38,393 nt of DNA. It comes from JACQFZ01 sp036396275 (GTDB taxonomy: Bacteria > Pseudomonadota > Gammaproteobacteria > Acidiferrobacterales > Sulfurifustaceae). Below, piece by piece: positions 29,812 to 37,752 of the stretch. The stretch's first letter is position 1, and every line of letters starts with the position of its first letter. The notes beneath the pieces were generated by a model. That model worked only from the letters and a program-made list of their open reading frames with translations. It was not told where the DNA came from and made no database searches. A program made the position numbers and the translations under genes. The DNA lies in assembly GCA_036396275.1 (NCBI GenBank), contig DASWLD010000099.1, forward strand, positions 1 to 38,393, written 5' to 3'.

Positions 29812-30940
29812 ATGGCATCGCTGGCCCGCGTTGATCTTGCTTAGCGCGTGGGTACTACAGGCAACGGCGCAAGGCGCTATCGATTTCAAGGGCTACTACA
29901 AAAACCTCCTCGTGGATTCGCGCACTTCATTTCCGCTCGAAGAGGATTACACGCTCGATCTCAACCGGTTGCGCATCGAGGCGCGTGGGCGGGCGGCCGC
30001 TTGGGCCGGCTTCGAAGTGCAATACGATCACGAGACGTTTCTCGGGAGTTTTCTCGATACGGCGCAGTTCCAGCAACTGAAGGCGGCGCGACCCGCCAGC
30101 TATTGGAATCTGGAAGACGACTATCTGGATCGCGGCTCGGTGTTCGCGCGGCATCGGCTGCACCGAGGCTTCGCGACGCTCAACGCACCGGTCGCGGACT
30201 TTCTGATCGGCCGGCAGCGCGTCGCCTGGGGCAGCGGACGCTTTTGGAATCCGACCGATCTCCTAAACCCCTTCAACCCCATCGCCGTCGAGCGCGAAGA
30301 ACGGCCGGGCGTCGACGCCGTCCTCGTTCAAAGAAATCTTGGACCGCTTTCGCGCCTGAGTCTCGCCTACGCACCGCAGCGCGACACACCGTCGAGCCGA
30401 GGGGTTCACTATCGCACGAACGTCGCCAGCACCGACGTGGCGTTGCTGCTCGGCGAATTCAGGGGCGATCGCGTGGCAGGGATCGACATGGTCGGCCGAA
30501 TAGGCGAGGGCGGCTTGCGGCTTGAGGCGGCTCGCACCGAGCGCGGCGCCGGTGTCGATTTCTCCCGCGCCGTCGCTGGCTTCGACTACGCGTTCGCCAA
30601 CACCCTGGTATTGTCGATCGAGTACTACTACAACGGTGAAGGAACGAAGGAGCAAGGGCAATACGATTTCGCGCGTCTGCAAGCTGGTTCGATTCAAAAC
30701 GTCGCGCGACGCTATATCGGCGTGCAGGCGCTCTACGACATTACCCCGCTGCTGCGTTCGGACAACGCGCTGATTGTGAATAGCGATGACGGCAGCCGTT
30801 TTTTCTCGCCGCGACTTGTCTACTCGGTTGCATCGAACGTCGATGCGGCGATCGGCGTTCAGCTCTTCGGCGGGCATGTCGGCAGCGAGTATGCGGCGTT
30901 TCATGACGCCTATTTCGGATATGTGCAATGGTTTTTCTGA
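29804..30940 (+). CDS. Predicted outer-membrane beta-barrel protein
   Basis: 378 residues: signal peptide (about 1-23, ending TAQG), then alternating amphipathic strands (LNRLRIEARGRAAAWAGFEVQYDHE, FATLNAPVADFLIGRQRVAWG, SRLSLAYAPQ, LVLSIEYYYNGEG) ending GYVQWFF with the C-terminal Phe of barrel proteins. GRQRVAWGSGRFWNPTDLLNPFNP is like the conserved block of DUF1302/alginate-type porin relatives. It starts within the last codons of the permease gene (8-base overlap), so it is very probably the outer-membrane end of the LolA/ABC module. Cargo unknown. Confidence 0.85.
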   Translation: MYRWHRWPALILLSAWVLQATAQGAIDFKGYYKNLLVDSRTSFPLEEDYTLDLNRLRIEARGRAAAWAGFEVQYDHETFLGSFLDTAQFQQLKAARPASYWNLEDDYLDRGSVFARHRLHRGFATLNAPVADFLIGRQRVAWGSGRFWNPTDLLNPFNPIAVEREERPGVDAVLVQRNLGPLSRLSLAYAPQRDTPSSRGVHYRTNVASTDVALLLGEFRGDRVAGIDMVGRIGEGGLRLEAARTERGAGVDFSRAVAGFDYAFANTLVLSIEYYYNGEGTKEQGQYDFARLQAGSIQNVARRYIGVQALYDITPLLRSDNALIVNSDDGSRFFSPRLVYSVASNVDAAIGVQLFGGHVGSEYAAFHDAYFGYVQWFF

Positions 30941-31078
30941 GCCGGCCGGTCGCTGGCGGCGCGAGAAAGCGTGGTGCGTTCGCGACAATCTTCACGTCTT
31001 GACCCAGGCGCTGCGCACAGGTTTTACAATATTCGCATCGAAGGGAAACCGATCAGCGGCTAAATGCGGAGGTGGACA

Positions 31079-31159
31079 ATGTGGGGCCACATGGGCGATG
31101 GGGGTCCGGATGGTGGTGGGTCTTTAGCGGCCGCTCGTTTTTTTGACCCACGTCAATAA
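31079..31159 (+). pseudogene. Decayed copy of the SHOCT gene 5' end
   Basis: ATGTGGGGCCACATGGGCGA matches the first codons of the SHOCT gene at 25574 (MWGYMGDGG against MWGHMGDGG). A one-base loss after GATGGGGGT then shifts the frame, and the reading ends at TAA 31157. The resemblance extends upstream to 30997 (GTCTTGAC, GCGCACAGGTTT), so a promoter plus 5' fragment was copied. The TM and SHOCT parts are absent. Confidence 0.75.
31143..31156 (+). promoter_or_regulatory. FNR/Dnr-like site upstream of the SPW gene
   Basis: TTGACCCACGTCAA, a perfect dyad of the TTGAC-N4-GTCAA variant of the FNR family. TAAATT at 31178-31183 fits a -10 for a site at -41.5. It overlaps the end of the decayed SHOCT copy. 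Confidence 0.5.
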
Positions 31160-31301
31160 TGGGTATCCGCGAGGGCGTAAATTCAGCAGATCAGCACCGG
31201 CCGGGGAAGAGGTGGTGCTCGGTGATGGAGCTTCTTTCGATAGGCACCGAGTTGGGTGCGGTGTTGAGATTACATTCATCAACGAAGGAAAGGAGAGCGT
31301 C

Positions 31302-31691
31302 ATGGCAGAATCGAAACCGGATACCATCGGTAGATGGCAAGATCGAACCATGGGTAGATGGCAGGACTGGTTCAATCTCGTGCTCGCTGCTTGGTTGATT
31401 CTTGCGCCGTTCGTCGCGTTTGGCGTCACCGGAGACGTGGCGGCCTGGAACTCTTACATCTGTGGAGCGATCGTCGCGGTATTTGCCATCGCGGCGCTTG
31501 TGAGACCGCAAGTATGGGAAGAGTGGGTGAATCTGGTCGTCGGCGTGTGGTTGATCGTCGCGCCGTTCGCGCTCGGGTTCACCGATCAGCCCGGACCGAT
31601 GTGGAATCAGATTGTCGTGGGCTTTTTGATCGGCGGCGACGCCTTGTGGGCGGCGGTGCAGTATTCTTCGCGGCGGATGGGTCACGCCTGA
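31302..31691 (+). CDS. SPW-repeat membrane protein
   Basis: 129 residues with four TM helices arranged as two SPW repeats: WQDWFNLVLAAWLILAPF and WEEWVNLVVGVWLIVAPF, each followed by a second helix. SPW-domain proteins are small membrane proteins of unknown function, often in stress-related sets. AAAGGAGAG ahead of the ATG at 31302; the open frame extends upstream without a good start. A candidate FNR-family site lies 146 bases upstream of the ATG. Convergent with the thioredoxin-like gene at 31765. Confidence 0.9.
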   Translation: MAESKPDTIGRWQDRTMGRWQDWFNLVLAAWLILAPFVAFGVTGDVAAWNSYICGAIVAVFAIAALVRPQVWEEWVNLVVGVWLIVAPFALGFTDQPGPMWNQIVVGFLIGGDALWAAVQYSSRRMGHA

Positions 31692-31709
31692 TTGATTTGC
31701 ACAGCTTGT

Positions 31710-31754
31710 CGACGACGACAGCGGAGAGAAAAGTAGAGCGCCGCTGTCGCGTCG
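31710..31754. terminator. Putative bidirectional terminator hairpin
   Basis: CGACGACGACAGCGG (31710-31724) pairs with CCGCTGTCGCGTCG (31741-31754) with one bulged base around a 16-base loop. It sits between two convergent genes, where a shared terminator is expected. No long T tract is present. Confidence 0.4.
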
Positions 31755-31764
31755 GCTGCTCGGA

Positions 31765-32028
31765 TTAGGGCTGACCGAGTCCTGCGGCGCGCAGCGTTTT
31801 CTCGTCCGGACCGCGTCCGGCACAACAATCCGCCAGCTTGCCGTCGACGGCAACGGCGGGCACGGAACGAACGCCGAGACGTTTGGCGCGGTGCGCGACG
31901 TCGTGCTGTCGCGCGTCCAGAACGATCACTTCGCAGGAAGAACACGCCACCCGGGTAACCAGATCGATGGTTTCCTGGCAGACCGGACAACCGGCGCTGA
32001 AGATTTCCACTTTACGTTTTGCATTCAT
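31765..32028 (-). CDS. Glutaredoxin-like thioredoxin-fold protein
   Basis: 87 residues, no signal peptide. The redox or metal motif FSAGCPVCQET (Cys14, Cys17) and the cis-proline loop VRSVPAVAVDGKL define a small thioredoxin fold. Extra Cys pairs (ACSSC near 29-32 and DCCAG near 67-68) are unusual and give six Cys in a short protein, suggesting metal binding. Third gene of the minus-strand mercury-type operon, 12 bases after the fusion gene. Distant counterpart of the small protein at 6111-6389, which sits in the equivalent place beside another MerR gene. Confidence 0.85.
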   Translation of the reverse strand: MNAKRKVEIFSAGCPVCQETIDLVTRVACSSCEVIVLDARQHDVAHRAKRLGVRSVPAVAVDGKLADCCAGRGPDEKTLRAAGLGQP

Positions 32029-32040
32029 AAGACACCCCGC

Positions 32041-32787
32041 TTATCGAAAGGAAGGGGAAGTGCACGCCGGGCAATCGCCGACGGCTTGCCGAGCGCGCGG
32101 CCAGACATTCCAAACGGACGCGGCGACTAGTATCGCTATTCCGGCATACATCGCGGCGTCGGAATCAAAAGCAAATTTACCTACCAATAGAAAAGCCGAC
32201 GCGGCAACGCCCAGGAGCAACGGCCCATAGCCTCGGCGTCGCCGTGCTCGCCAACCGAGTGTTACCAACGACAGAAGCAGAAACGACGCGGTTAAAGGCA
32301 GCAAATAGGGCGTGTAGTTGATGAACCCCACACCCAATGAGCTCAACAGTCCCGCATACGCCGGCCAGCAAGCGGGACAGGTGAGTTTCGGCAAGGCCGC
32401 GGCGCCCACGGCCGGCAAGGCGGCTACCGCACCGCGCCATCCCGCGCGCGGCGACGCGACAACTTGCGCCGGTGTATCGGCGTGCGCTTCACGTAGCGCG
32501 TTGGCGATCGAATCGACGGCAGGCGCGCCGTCGAATGTTCCCGAGGAAGCGTACACGCGGCAGGTGTCGTTGCCGTCGGTGGAGGGATCCAAACCGATCA
32601 CGTCTCGGCCGTTTATCAGAATCGTGGGTGAACCGTACGCGCGAGCGTGGTCCGGACTCGCCGGATCGTTGCGCTCCCATTCCTGCCAGCGTGGCGTCAC
32701 GCCAGCCGCGGCAAACGCTCGCAACAGGCGTTCGCGCGCGGTCGCCACATTCGGGCATTCGTGCGAGTAGATCAATTCGACTGTCAT
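32041..32787 (-). CDS. Thioredoxin-like domain fused to MerC-like membrane domain
   Basis: 248 residues. The N-terminal half (about 1-85) is a thioredoxin-like domain, VELIYSHECPNVATARERL with a single Cys11 and the loop YGSPTILINGRDVIG. The C-terminal half (about 120-240) has four TM helices with LPKLTCPACWPAYAGLLSSLG in the first, the CPAC pair of MerC-type Hg transporters, and the tail has another CPAC. The fusion would bind Hg on a cytoplasmic domain as it enters. ATG at 32787 overlaps the MerR stop (ATGA); upstream in-frame sequence belongs to the regulator. MerC is a good but not exclusive assignment. Confidence 0.85.
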   Translation of the reverse strand: MTVELIYSHECPNVATARERLLRAFAAAGVTPRWQEWERNDPASPDHARAYGSPTILINGRDVIGLDPSTDGNDTCRVYASSGTFDGAPAVDSIANALREAHADTPAQVVASPRAGWRGAVAALPAVGAAALPKLTCPACWPAYAGLLSSLGVGFINYTPYLLPLTASFLLLSLVTLGWRARRRRGYGPLLLGVAASAFLLVGKFAFDSDAAMYAGIAILVAASVWNVWPRARQAVGDCPACTSPSFR

Positions 32788-33197
32788 GACGCGCGGCCTC
32801 GTTCGTCCAAGGCGTCGAGGATCGGACAGTTGCTTGTGGGGCCGCGCCCCCGGCAGGCGGCCGCGAGTTTCACCAAGGCTTGCTCGATTTGCCGGAGTTT
32901 CTTTTGCTTGACGCGCACGGCGGTGATCTTCGCCTCCGCGCGTTTGCGAACGCCTGCGCAACTGGCGCCGGGTGCAACGCGCAGCTCCAAGAGATCTTTG
33001 ATTTCCTTCAAACTAAAACCCAGTTCCTTGGCGTGTCGGATGAAACGCAGTCGGGCCAACGTATCTTCAGGATACTGACGATACCCGGATGCACCGCGCG
33101 GAGGCTCGTGAACCAACCGTTCGCGCTCATAGTAACGGATCGTCTCCACGCCAAATCCGGATAGGCGCGCCAGTTGACCAATGCGGTACGACGACAT
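32784..33197 (-). CDS. MerR-family heavy-metal regulator
   Basis: 137 residues. N-terminal YRIGQLARLSGFGVETIRYYERERL is a normal MerR DNA-binding domain; the metal cysteines are Cys80 (GASCAG), Cys115 and Cys124 (CRGRGPTSNC-PILDAL). The loop with SNCPILDAL is closer to the ZntR/PbrR branch, while the C-x8-C spacing equals that of MerR, so Hg, Pb, Cd and Zn all remain possible; the MerC-like fusion downstream favours Hg. ATG at 33197 chosen over an upstream in-frame codon because it gives the standard N-terminus. Autoregulated through the promoter at 33222-33253. Confidence 0.93.
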   Translation of the reverse strand: MSSYRIGQLARLSGFGVETIRYYERERLVHEPPRGASGYRQYPEDTLARLRFIRHAKELGFSLKEIKDLLELRVAPGASCAGVRKRAEAKITAVRVKQKKLRQIEQALVKLAAACRGRGPTSNCPILDALDERGRAS

Positions 33198-33221
33198 AAG
33201 CGATACTCCGATCACAAGCGG

Positions 33222-33253
33222 AATGTAGACCCCGTACCTTACTACGGAGTCAA
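33222..33253 (-). promoter_or_regulatory. MerR-type promoter of the second mercury operon
   Basis: On the minus strand: -35 TTGACT (33253-33248), 20-bp spacer with the imperfect dyad CCGTAG-TAAG-GTACGG, -10 TACATT (33227-33222). The spacer arms share CCGTA/TACGG with the mer operator at 909-939. It drives the MerR-like gene itself and the two genes behind it. Confidence 0.85.
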
Positions 33254-33342
33254 TAGTGATACAGACCGAAGCGGATCGGTTCTAGCGTGCCGTCCCACAA
33301 ATAAATCGCCTAGTTCGAGCGGCGTCCACCGACATTCAGGCA

Positions 33343-33378
33343 GCCCGGATGAAGGCGCGAAGCGCCGCAATCCGCGGG
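33343..33378. repeat. REP-like palindrome
   Basis: CCCGGATGAAGGCGC and GCGCCGCAATCCGCGGG pair around GAA, a hairpin of the widespread 'CCCGGAT...GCGC...ATCCGGG' type. A second, weaker CTCCCGGATTTCG follows at about 33390. The rest of the gap 33254-33535 shows nothing else I can name. Confidence 0.6.
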
Positions 33379-33535
33379 AATTCTTACGGCTCCCGGATTT
33401 CGCAAAACCCTCACCCCATCCCTCGGGATCGCTCTCGACTTTCATCGCTGCGCAATCCTGCTTCGCTCGGTTACTTCTTGGTTACTTATGGACCGTCACG
33501 CCAGAATAGCGGATAAACCCGCCGGTAGCGTGGGA

Positions 33536-35896
33536 TTAGTGCGTTTCGCGGCCGCGATTTCGCAGGCGCCTGTCGGGTGGCAATTGGCCACGACGCACAT
33601 GTGGGAACAGCGTTCGTTCGACCGAAGGCTCGGCGGCGACGGTTGCCGGAGACTCGGAGCCGGAGTTCCAGGGAGATTTGATCAGCCAGCTGTCGAGCGC
33701 CTCCGGAAGGAGCGGTTTGCTGACGAGAAACCCTTGCGCGTTATCACAGCCGAGCGCCGACAGCATTTCCCAGGTTTCGCGATTCTCGACGCCTTCCGCG
33801 ACGAGTGTGCACCCGAGATCGTGCCCGAGATTGACCGTCGAGCGCGCGACGTTGGTGGCGTGTTTGTCGCCCGTCATGATTTGCACAAACGACTTGTCGA
33901 TCTTCAGCGTGTCCACGGCGAGCTCACCGAGCAGCGCCAGCGACGAAAAGCCGGAACCGAAGTTGTCGATGGCGATGCGCACACCGAAGTCCCCCAGCTG
34001 CGCGAGCACGCCGCGAAAGTGCCCGACGTCGGTCATCACGGTATTCTCCGTCACTTCGATTTCGAGGGCCGTCGCGGGTACGCTCGTTTCGCGCAAGATC
34101 TCTCGCGTGCGGGCGACAAAGTTCGGATCGCGCAGCGCGCGCGCCGACACATTCACGGTTACCCGCATGTGCCATCCGAGCCGACGCCAACGGCCGCATT
34201 GCCGCAGCGAATTCTCCAACACCCAGTACGTCAGCGTGCGTATGTAGCCCGTGCGCTCAGCCGCCGGCAGGAACTTTTTCGGCTCCAGCAAACCGAGCCG
34301 CGAATGATTCCAGCGAACCAATGCCTCGGCACCGACGATGCAACGGCGGCGAACGTCGATCTGCGGTTGGTAGTGCAGCGTCAGTTCGCGGCGCCGGATG
34401 GCGTGCCGCAATTCCGCCGAGAGGCTTATCCCGCGCGAGGCCTTCGTATCGGAGGCGTTGTTATAAAACAAATAGTCGACGTCGCGGTTCTTCGTGCCGT
34501 ACAAGGCGACGTCGGCGTTGCGCATCAACGTTTCGACGTCGTCGCCGTGTTCGGGATACATGGCGATGCCGATGCCGGTTCGCACGAACAACTCGTGATC
34601 GCCCAGTCTAAACGGCGCACCGAGACTCTTCAGCATTTTTCTCAAGAACTGCGCCGCGGTCTTGCGGCCGTCGATCGCGTACGGCATGAGCACGGCGAAT
34701 TCATCGCCGCCGAGGCGGGCTACCGTATCGCTGGCGCGTAACAGCGCCGCCAGTCGTTGGCCGAGAAGCGTCAGTACTTGATCCCCGGCGGGATGGCCGA
34801 GTGTATCGTTGATTTCCTTGAAATGGTCGATATCGATCAGCACCAATACGACTTCGTGGTGGCGCCGCACCGCCGCGTGAATCGCCTGATTGAAGCGATC
34901 CTCGAACAACGACCGGTTCGGCAGACCCGTCAGGGGATCTGTCGTAGCGAGCGCGCGCAGTTTCTGAAGTATTCGCTTCGCGTCGGTGGTGTCCTCCATG
35001 ATGCCGTCGATGCGCGTGACCTTGCCGTCGGTGTCGACGAACGGGGAAAGCGTACGGCGATACCATCGAATCTTGCCGTCCGGCTGCCGCACTCGGCACT
35101 CGACGACCACGCGCTCGCCGGTGAGCGCCGTTTCCCACGCAAGCTGCAGCTTGCGGCGATCCTTCGCAATGGTCGCGCCGAGGCAAGGAATGGGCAAATC
35201 GCCGTCGGTCTTGAAGACGCGCTGCGCCGATGGACTGATGAAGGGTGCTCGGCCTGAAGCGACATCCACGGACCACAACAGTTGCGGAATGTTTGAGAGC
35301 AGACTGGTGGTTTGCGCCTGAACCTCGGCCATTGCGGCGTTCTCGCGCTGCACGCGGCGCAGATTTGCGCCCCAATAACCTTCGAGCACGAGGCCCATGT
35401 CGCGAAGCAGGAATTTGGTCGCGCTGGTTTCCAGGGCGCCGCGATCGGCGTCCGCAATCTCGGCGTCGCTTCGAATCAGCCCCTGGAGATGGGTGAGGTA
35501 AAGCCGGTACGCGCCCAGTATCCACGCCGACTCGATACCATGGCGGCGTCCGCTTTTGCCTAGACGGAGCCGGCCCTGCGCGGAAGTTTCGCTGAGATCC
35601 CTCGATAGCACATCTGCCAACGGTCCTTCCTTGCGGCAGAGAAGACATTCTAAGTTGCCGCCGCGTTTGCGGGATTTTTGCAGGTGCCTGGCGGTGGTTG
35701 GAAACGCCGCCAGATAGTCCAAGAAGATTCCGCTAAAATGCTTGTCGCCGCGATTCAGCGTCGTCTCATAGCGCGCCAATACGTCCCTGTCGTCTTGCGT
35801 AAGACGCAGGAAGTCGTTGAACGCGCTGTTTGCGGGTAGCGAATTGCCGGTGCTGTCGTCGCGTTGTGTTGAGGTACCGTTACGGCTCCGAGTCAT
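33536..35896 (-). CDS. Globin-coupled sensor - PAS - GGDEF - EAL protein
   Basis: Cytoplasmic c-di-GMP enzyme of 786 residues. Order: protoglobin sensor (about 25-175; RRHGIESAWILGAYRLYLTHL holds the likely proximal His), PAS domain (about 205-310; PDGKIRWYRRTLSPF), GGDEF domain (RLGGDEFAV near 394, with RASD I-site five residues before) and EAL domain (GAEALVRW, NVSARAL, LEIEVTEN, KIDKSFV, AEGVE). The EAL motif usually DDFGTG reads DNFGSG near 642, losing the second metal-binding Asp, so phosphodiesterase activity may be weakened. The haem globin should sense oxygen. It stands alone, outside the metal genes. Confidence 0.94.
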   Translation of the reverse strand: MTRSRNGTSTQRDDSTGNSLPANSAFNDFLRLTQDDRDVLARYETTLNRGDKHFSGIFLDYLAAFPTTARHLQKSRKRGGNLECLLCRKEGPLADVLSRDLSETSAQGRLRLGKSGRRHGIESAWILGAYRLYLTHLQGLIRSDAEIADADRGALETSATKFLLRDMGLVLEGYWGANLRRVQRENAAMAEVQAQTTSLLSNIPQLLWSVDVASGRAPFISPSAQRVFKTDGDLPIPCLGATIAKDRRKLQLAWETALTGERVVVECRVRQPDGKIRWYRRTLSPFVDTDGKVTRIDGIMEDTTDAKRILQKLRALATTDPLTGLPNRSLFEDRFNQAIHAAVRRHHEVVLVLIDIDHFKEINDTLGHPAGDQVLTLLGQRLAALLRASDTVARLGGDEFAVLMPYAIDGRKTAAQFLRKMLKSLGAPFRLGDHELFVRTGIGIAMYPEHGDDVETLMRNADVALYGTKNRDVDYLFYNNASDTKASRGISLSAELRHAIRRRELTLHYQPQIDVRRRCIVGAEALVRWNHSRLGLLEPKKFLPAAERTGYIRTLTYWVLENSLRQCGRWRRLGWHMRVTVNVSARALRDPNFVARTREILRETSVPATALEIEVTENTVMTDVGHFRGVLAQLGDFGVRIAIDNFGSGFSSLALLGELAVDTLKIDKSFVQIMTGDKHATNVARSTVNLGHDLGCTLVAEGVENRETWEMLSALGCDNAQGFLVSKPLLPEALDSWLIKSPWNSGSESPATVAAEPSVERTLFPHVRRGQLPPDRRLRNRGRETH

Positions 35897-36102
35897 CTCG
35901 TGTTGCCCAAATCTGTTTCCGTCAGACGGGCGAAGTCATGGCCTAATCAAAAGCTAGCACCTCTGTGGAGAAATGCTCTGTAAAGCCATGAAAAGACTGG
36001 GCTTGAGTACATTGGTTGAATTCAGTAAATAGGGGGCTTGGAACAAGGGTATTTAGAAGTCGAGCAACCGCGCGCGTTTCTGACATTTCGGGGGAACATC
36101 TA

Positions 36103-36498
36103 ATGGCATATAGCGAAGGGTTGGCGAGCCGAATCCGCGCGGTATTGAAGCGCGGCCGTGGCATGGGGGAGCGACGGATGTTCGGGGGCGTCTGTTTCAC
36201 CATGAACGGCCACATGGTTTGCGGCGTGGTGAAGAACGAGCTTATGGTGCGTGTGGGTCCGGACGCTTACCGGAAATCGCTCCGGCGACCGCATGCGCGA
36301 CCCATGGATTTCACCGGGCGGCCGATGATCGGTTTCGTGTACGTGGCGGCGGCCGGCTTGAAAAGCGACGCATCGCTGAAGAGCTGGATTGGGGCGGGCC
36401 TCGCGCATGCGCGCACGTTGCCGCCCAAATCGGCGAAAACAAAACGTCCCAAGAGGAAGCTGGTTACCAAGAGTTCACGACAGCCGCGCGCGGCTTAG
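36103..36498 (+). CDS. TfoX N-terminal domain protein
   Basis: 131 residues. The TfoX-N fold is seen in ERRMFGGVCFTMNGHMVCGVVKNELMVRVG and MDFTGRPMIGFVYVAAAGL, followed by a Lys/Arg-rich tail (KSAKTKRPKRKLVTK). Stand-alone TfoX-N proteins are common and mostly uncharacterised; only the full two-domain TfoX regulates competence. ATG at 36103 with GGGGGAA upstream is preferred to an in-frame codon at 36016. The preceding 206-bp gap shows no clear element. Confidence 0.88.
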   Translation: MAYSEGLASRIRAVLKRGRGMGERRMFGGVCFTMNGHMVCGVVKNELMVRVGPDAYRKSLRRPHARPMDFTGRPMIGFVYVAAAGLKSDASLKSWIGAGLAHARTLPPKSAKTKRPKRKLVTKSSRQPRAA

Positions 36499-36535
36499 GC
36501 GCAGTTCGCCGCCGTAGGCGCGGTACACGCTGTCG

Positions 36536-37303
36536 TCACGCCGGGCCCGCCCAATCGAGATTCCAGTAGTCGAAGTCGTGCTCGATCGTCGGTTTGATCA
36601 CGCGAAAATAGGGCGAGATGTCGAAGTCGCGCGGTGCAAACAGGCTGTAATGGCGTATGTGCAGGATCTCTCTCACCGTCGACTGCAATTTCTCGTCCGC
36701 CGCTTCCGCCCGCTCGACGCGCGGCAGGATCGGATAACGTATCGATTGAAATGCCTGCGCAATGAGGGTCGAACAGATCGCGCGCGTTGGATCGCCGCTG
36801 CCGAGCGCCAGCATGCGCCGGCGCCAACTTGCCGGGACCGGCGGCGTCGGCAATAAATAGCGCGCGAGGTCGATGACATTCTTTAGATCGTAGCGGTTGC
36901 CGAGGCGTGTTACGACATAGTCAACCACTTTTCGCTGGGTCTCGGGCGTCAGTCCGACCGCGCGGCAGATGCGCGTATTCAGTTCGGCGTATTTCCCGAG
37001 TGGTACGGCGATGACACCTTCCTCGAGGTCCGCTTCCACCAATACCCGCGCGGTCAGCGGATCCGTGCCTGGGTCGAGTCGATCGCCGATATATATCGCG
37101 GCGTGCGACCAGGTTGATTGCGTCAGATATTTTATCGCGGTGCTGACCCGCCGATCGCCCTCGACGAGTAACACATCCGCGGGCTGGAGTACGCGCGCCA
37201 GTTTATACGGGTCGGTGATTGCGAACGGTTCGTATCCGCGAATGCAACTATTAAGATAGCGCGCGATCACACCGCCAAGCGGGCGCGCGATCCAGCGGAT
37301 CAC
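36536..37303 (-). CDS. YiiX/YebB-like permuted NlpC/P60 (papain-like) amidase
   Basis: 255 residues. Permuted papain-fold hydrolase: LQPADVLLVEGDRRVSTAIKYLTQSTWSHAAIYIGD with the catalytic His (about 66) comes first, and TRAICSTLIAQAFQ with the catalytic Cys (about 178) later, the reverse of classical NlpC. Substrates are thought to be lipid or peptide amides. GTG start at 37303 chosen because GGAGG lies 7 bases upstream; a TTG at 37387 would add 28 unlikely residues. Convergent with the TfoX-N gene. Confidence 0.85.
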   Translation of the reverse strand: MIRWIARPLGGVIARYLNSCIRGYEPFAITDPYKLARVLQPADVLLVEGDRRVSTAIKYLTQSTWSHAAIYIGDRLDPGTDPLTARVLVEADLEEGVIAVPLGKYAELNTRICRAVGLTPETQRKVVDYVVTRLGNRYDLKNVIDLARYLLPTPPVPASWRRRMLALGSGDPTRAICSTLIAQAFQSIRYPILPRVERAEAADEKLQSTVREILHIRHYSLFAPRDFDISPYFRVIKPTIEHDFDYWNLDWAGPA

Positions 37304-37752
37304 GGAGCTGCCTCCGGGTTTTGGCGACCCCACTGCGGGAATTCCACACTCGGGCGCGGTAAGCAGTGCCGACAACCAACGAAGCAATCGACGTTAATCA
37401 TTCGCCGGGGAAGATATCATGAAGGCGATTTGGAAAAACGCGGTCATTTTAAAAAGCGATGGCACCGTTGTCGTTGGGGGGATCACTATTTCACGGTAAC
37501 AGCGCAAAAAATAGGAATACTTAGAATCGACGGAGACGCTTGGAGAGTGTCGCGGCGGAAGGTTCGGTTCGACCGGCGAGCGCGTTCCGAAATTTTTTCT
37601 GGCACGCGCCGTGCGGGTGGTGATACGCTCCTCGTGTTTTTCGGCGTACGCTTTGTTTTTTCAGTAACGCACAAAGACAGCACGTGCTCCGTTGGCCGGG
37701 GTCGCGTGCTCGCACAATGGTGGTGGACGGTTCGTACCACGACGGGGGAATC
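37304..37752. other. 449-bp intergenic region, no gene identified
   Basis: Divergent spacer between the amidase and dehalogenase genes, with lower GC and several T runs (for example around 37593 and 37660). A TTG-initiated frame of 130 codons (37430-37822) runs into the dehalogenase in another frame and looks non-coding. Promoters for both neighbours must lie here but none stands out. Confidence 0.4.

Noticed and set aside
33488..34741. 417-codon plus-strand frame
   Set aside because: Antisense to the GGDEF-EAL protein and without recognisable features.
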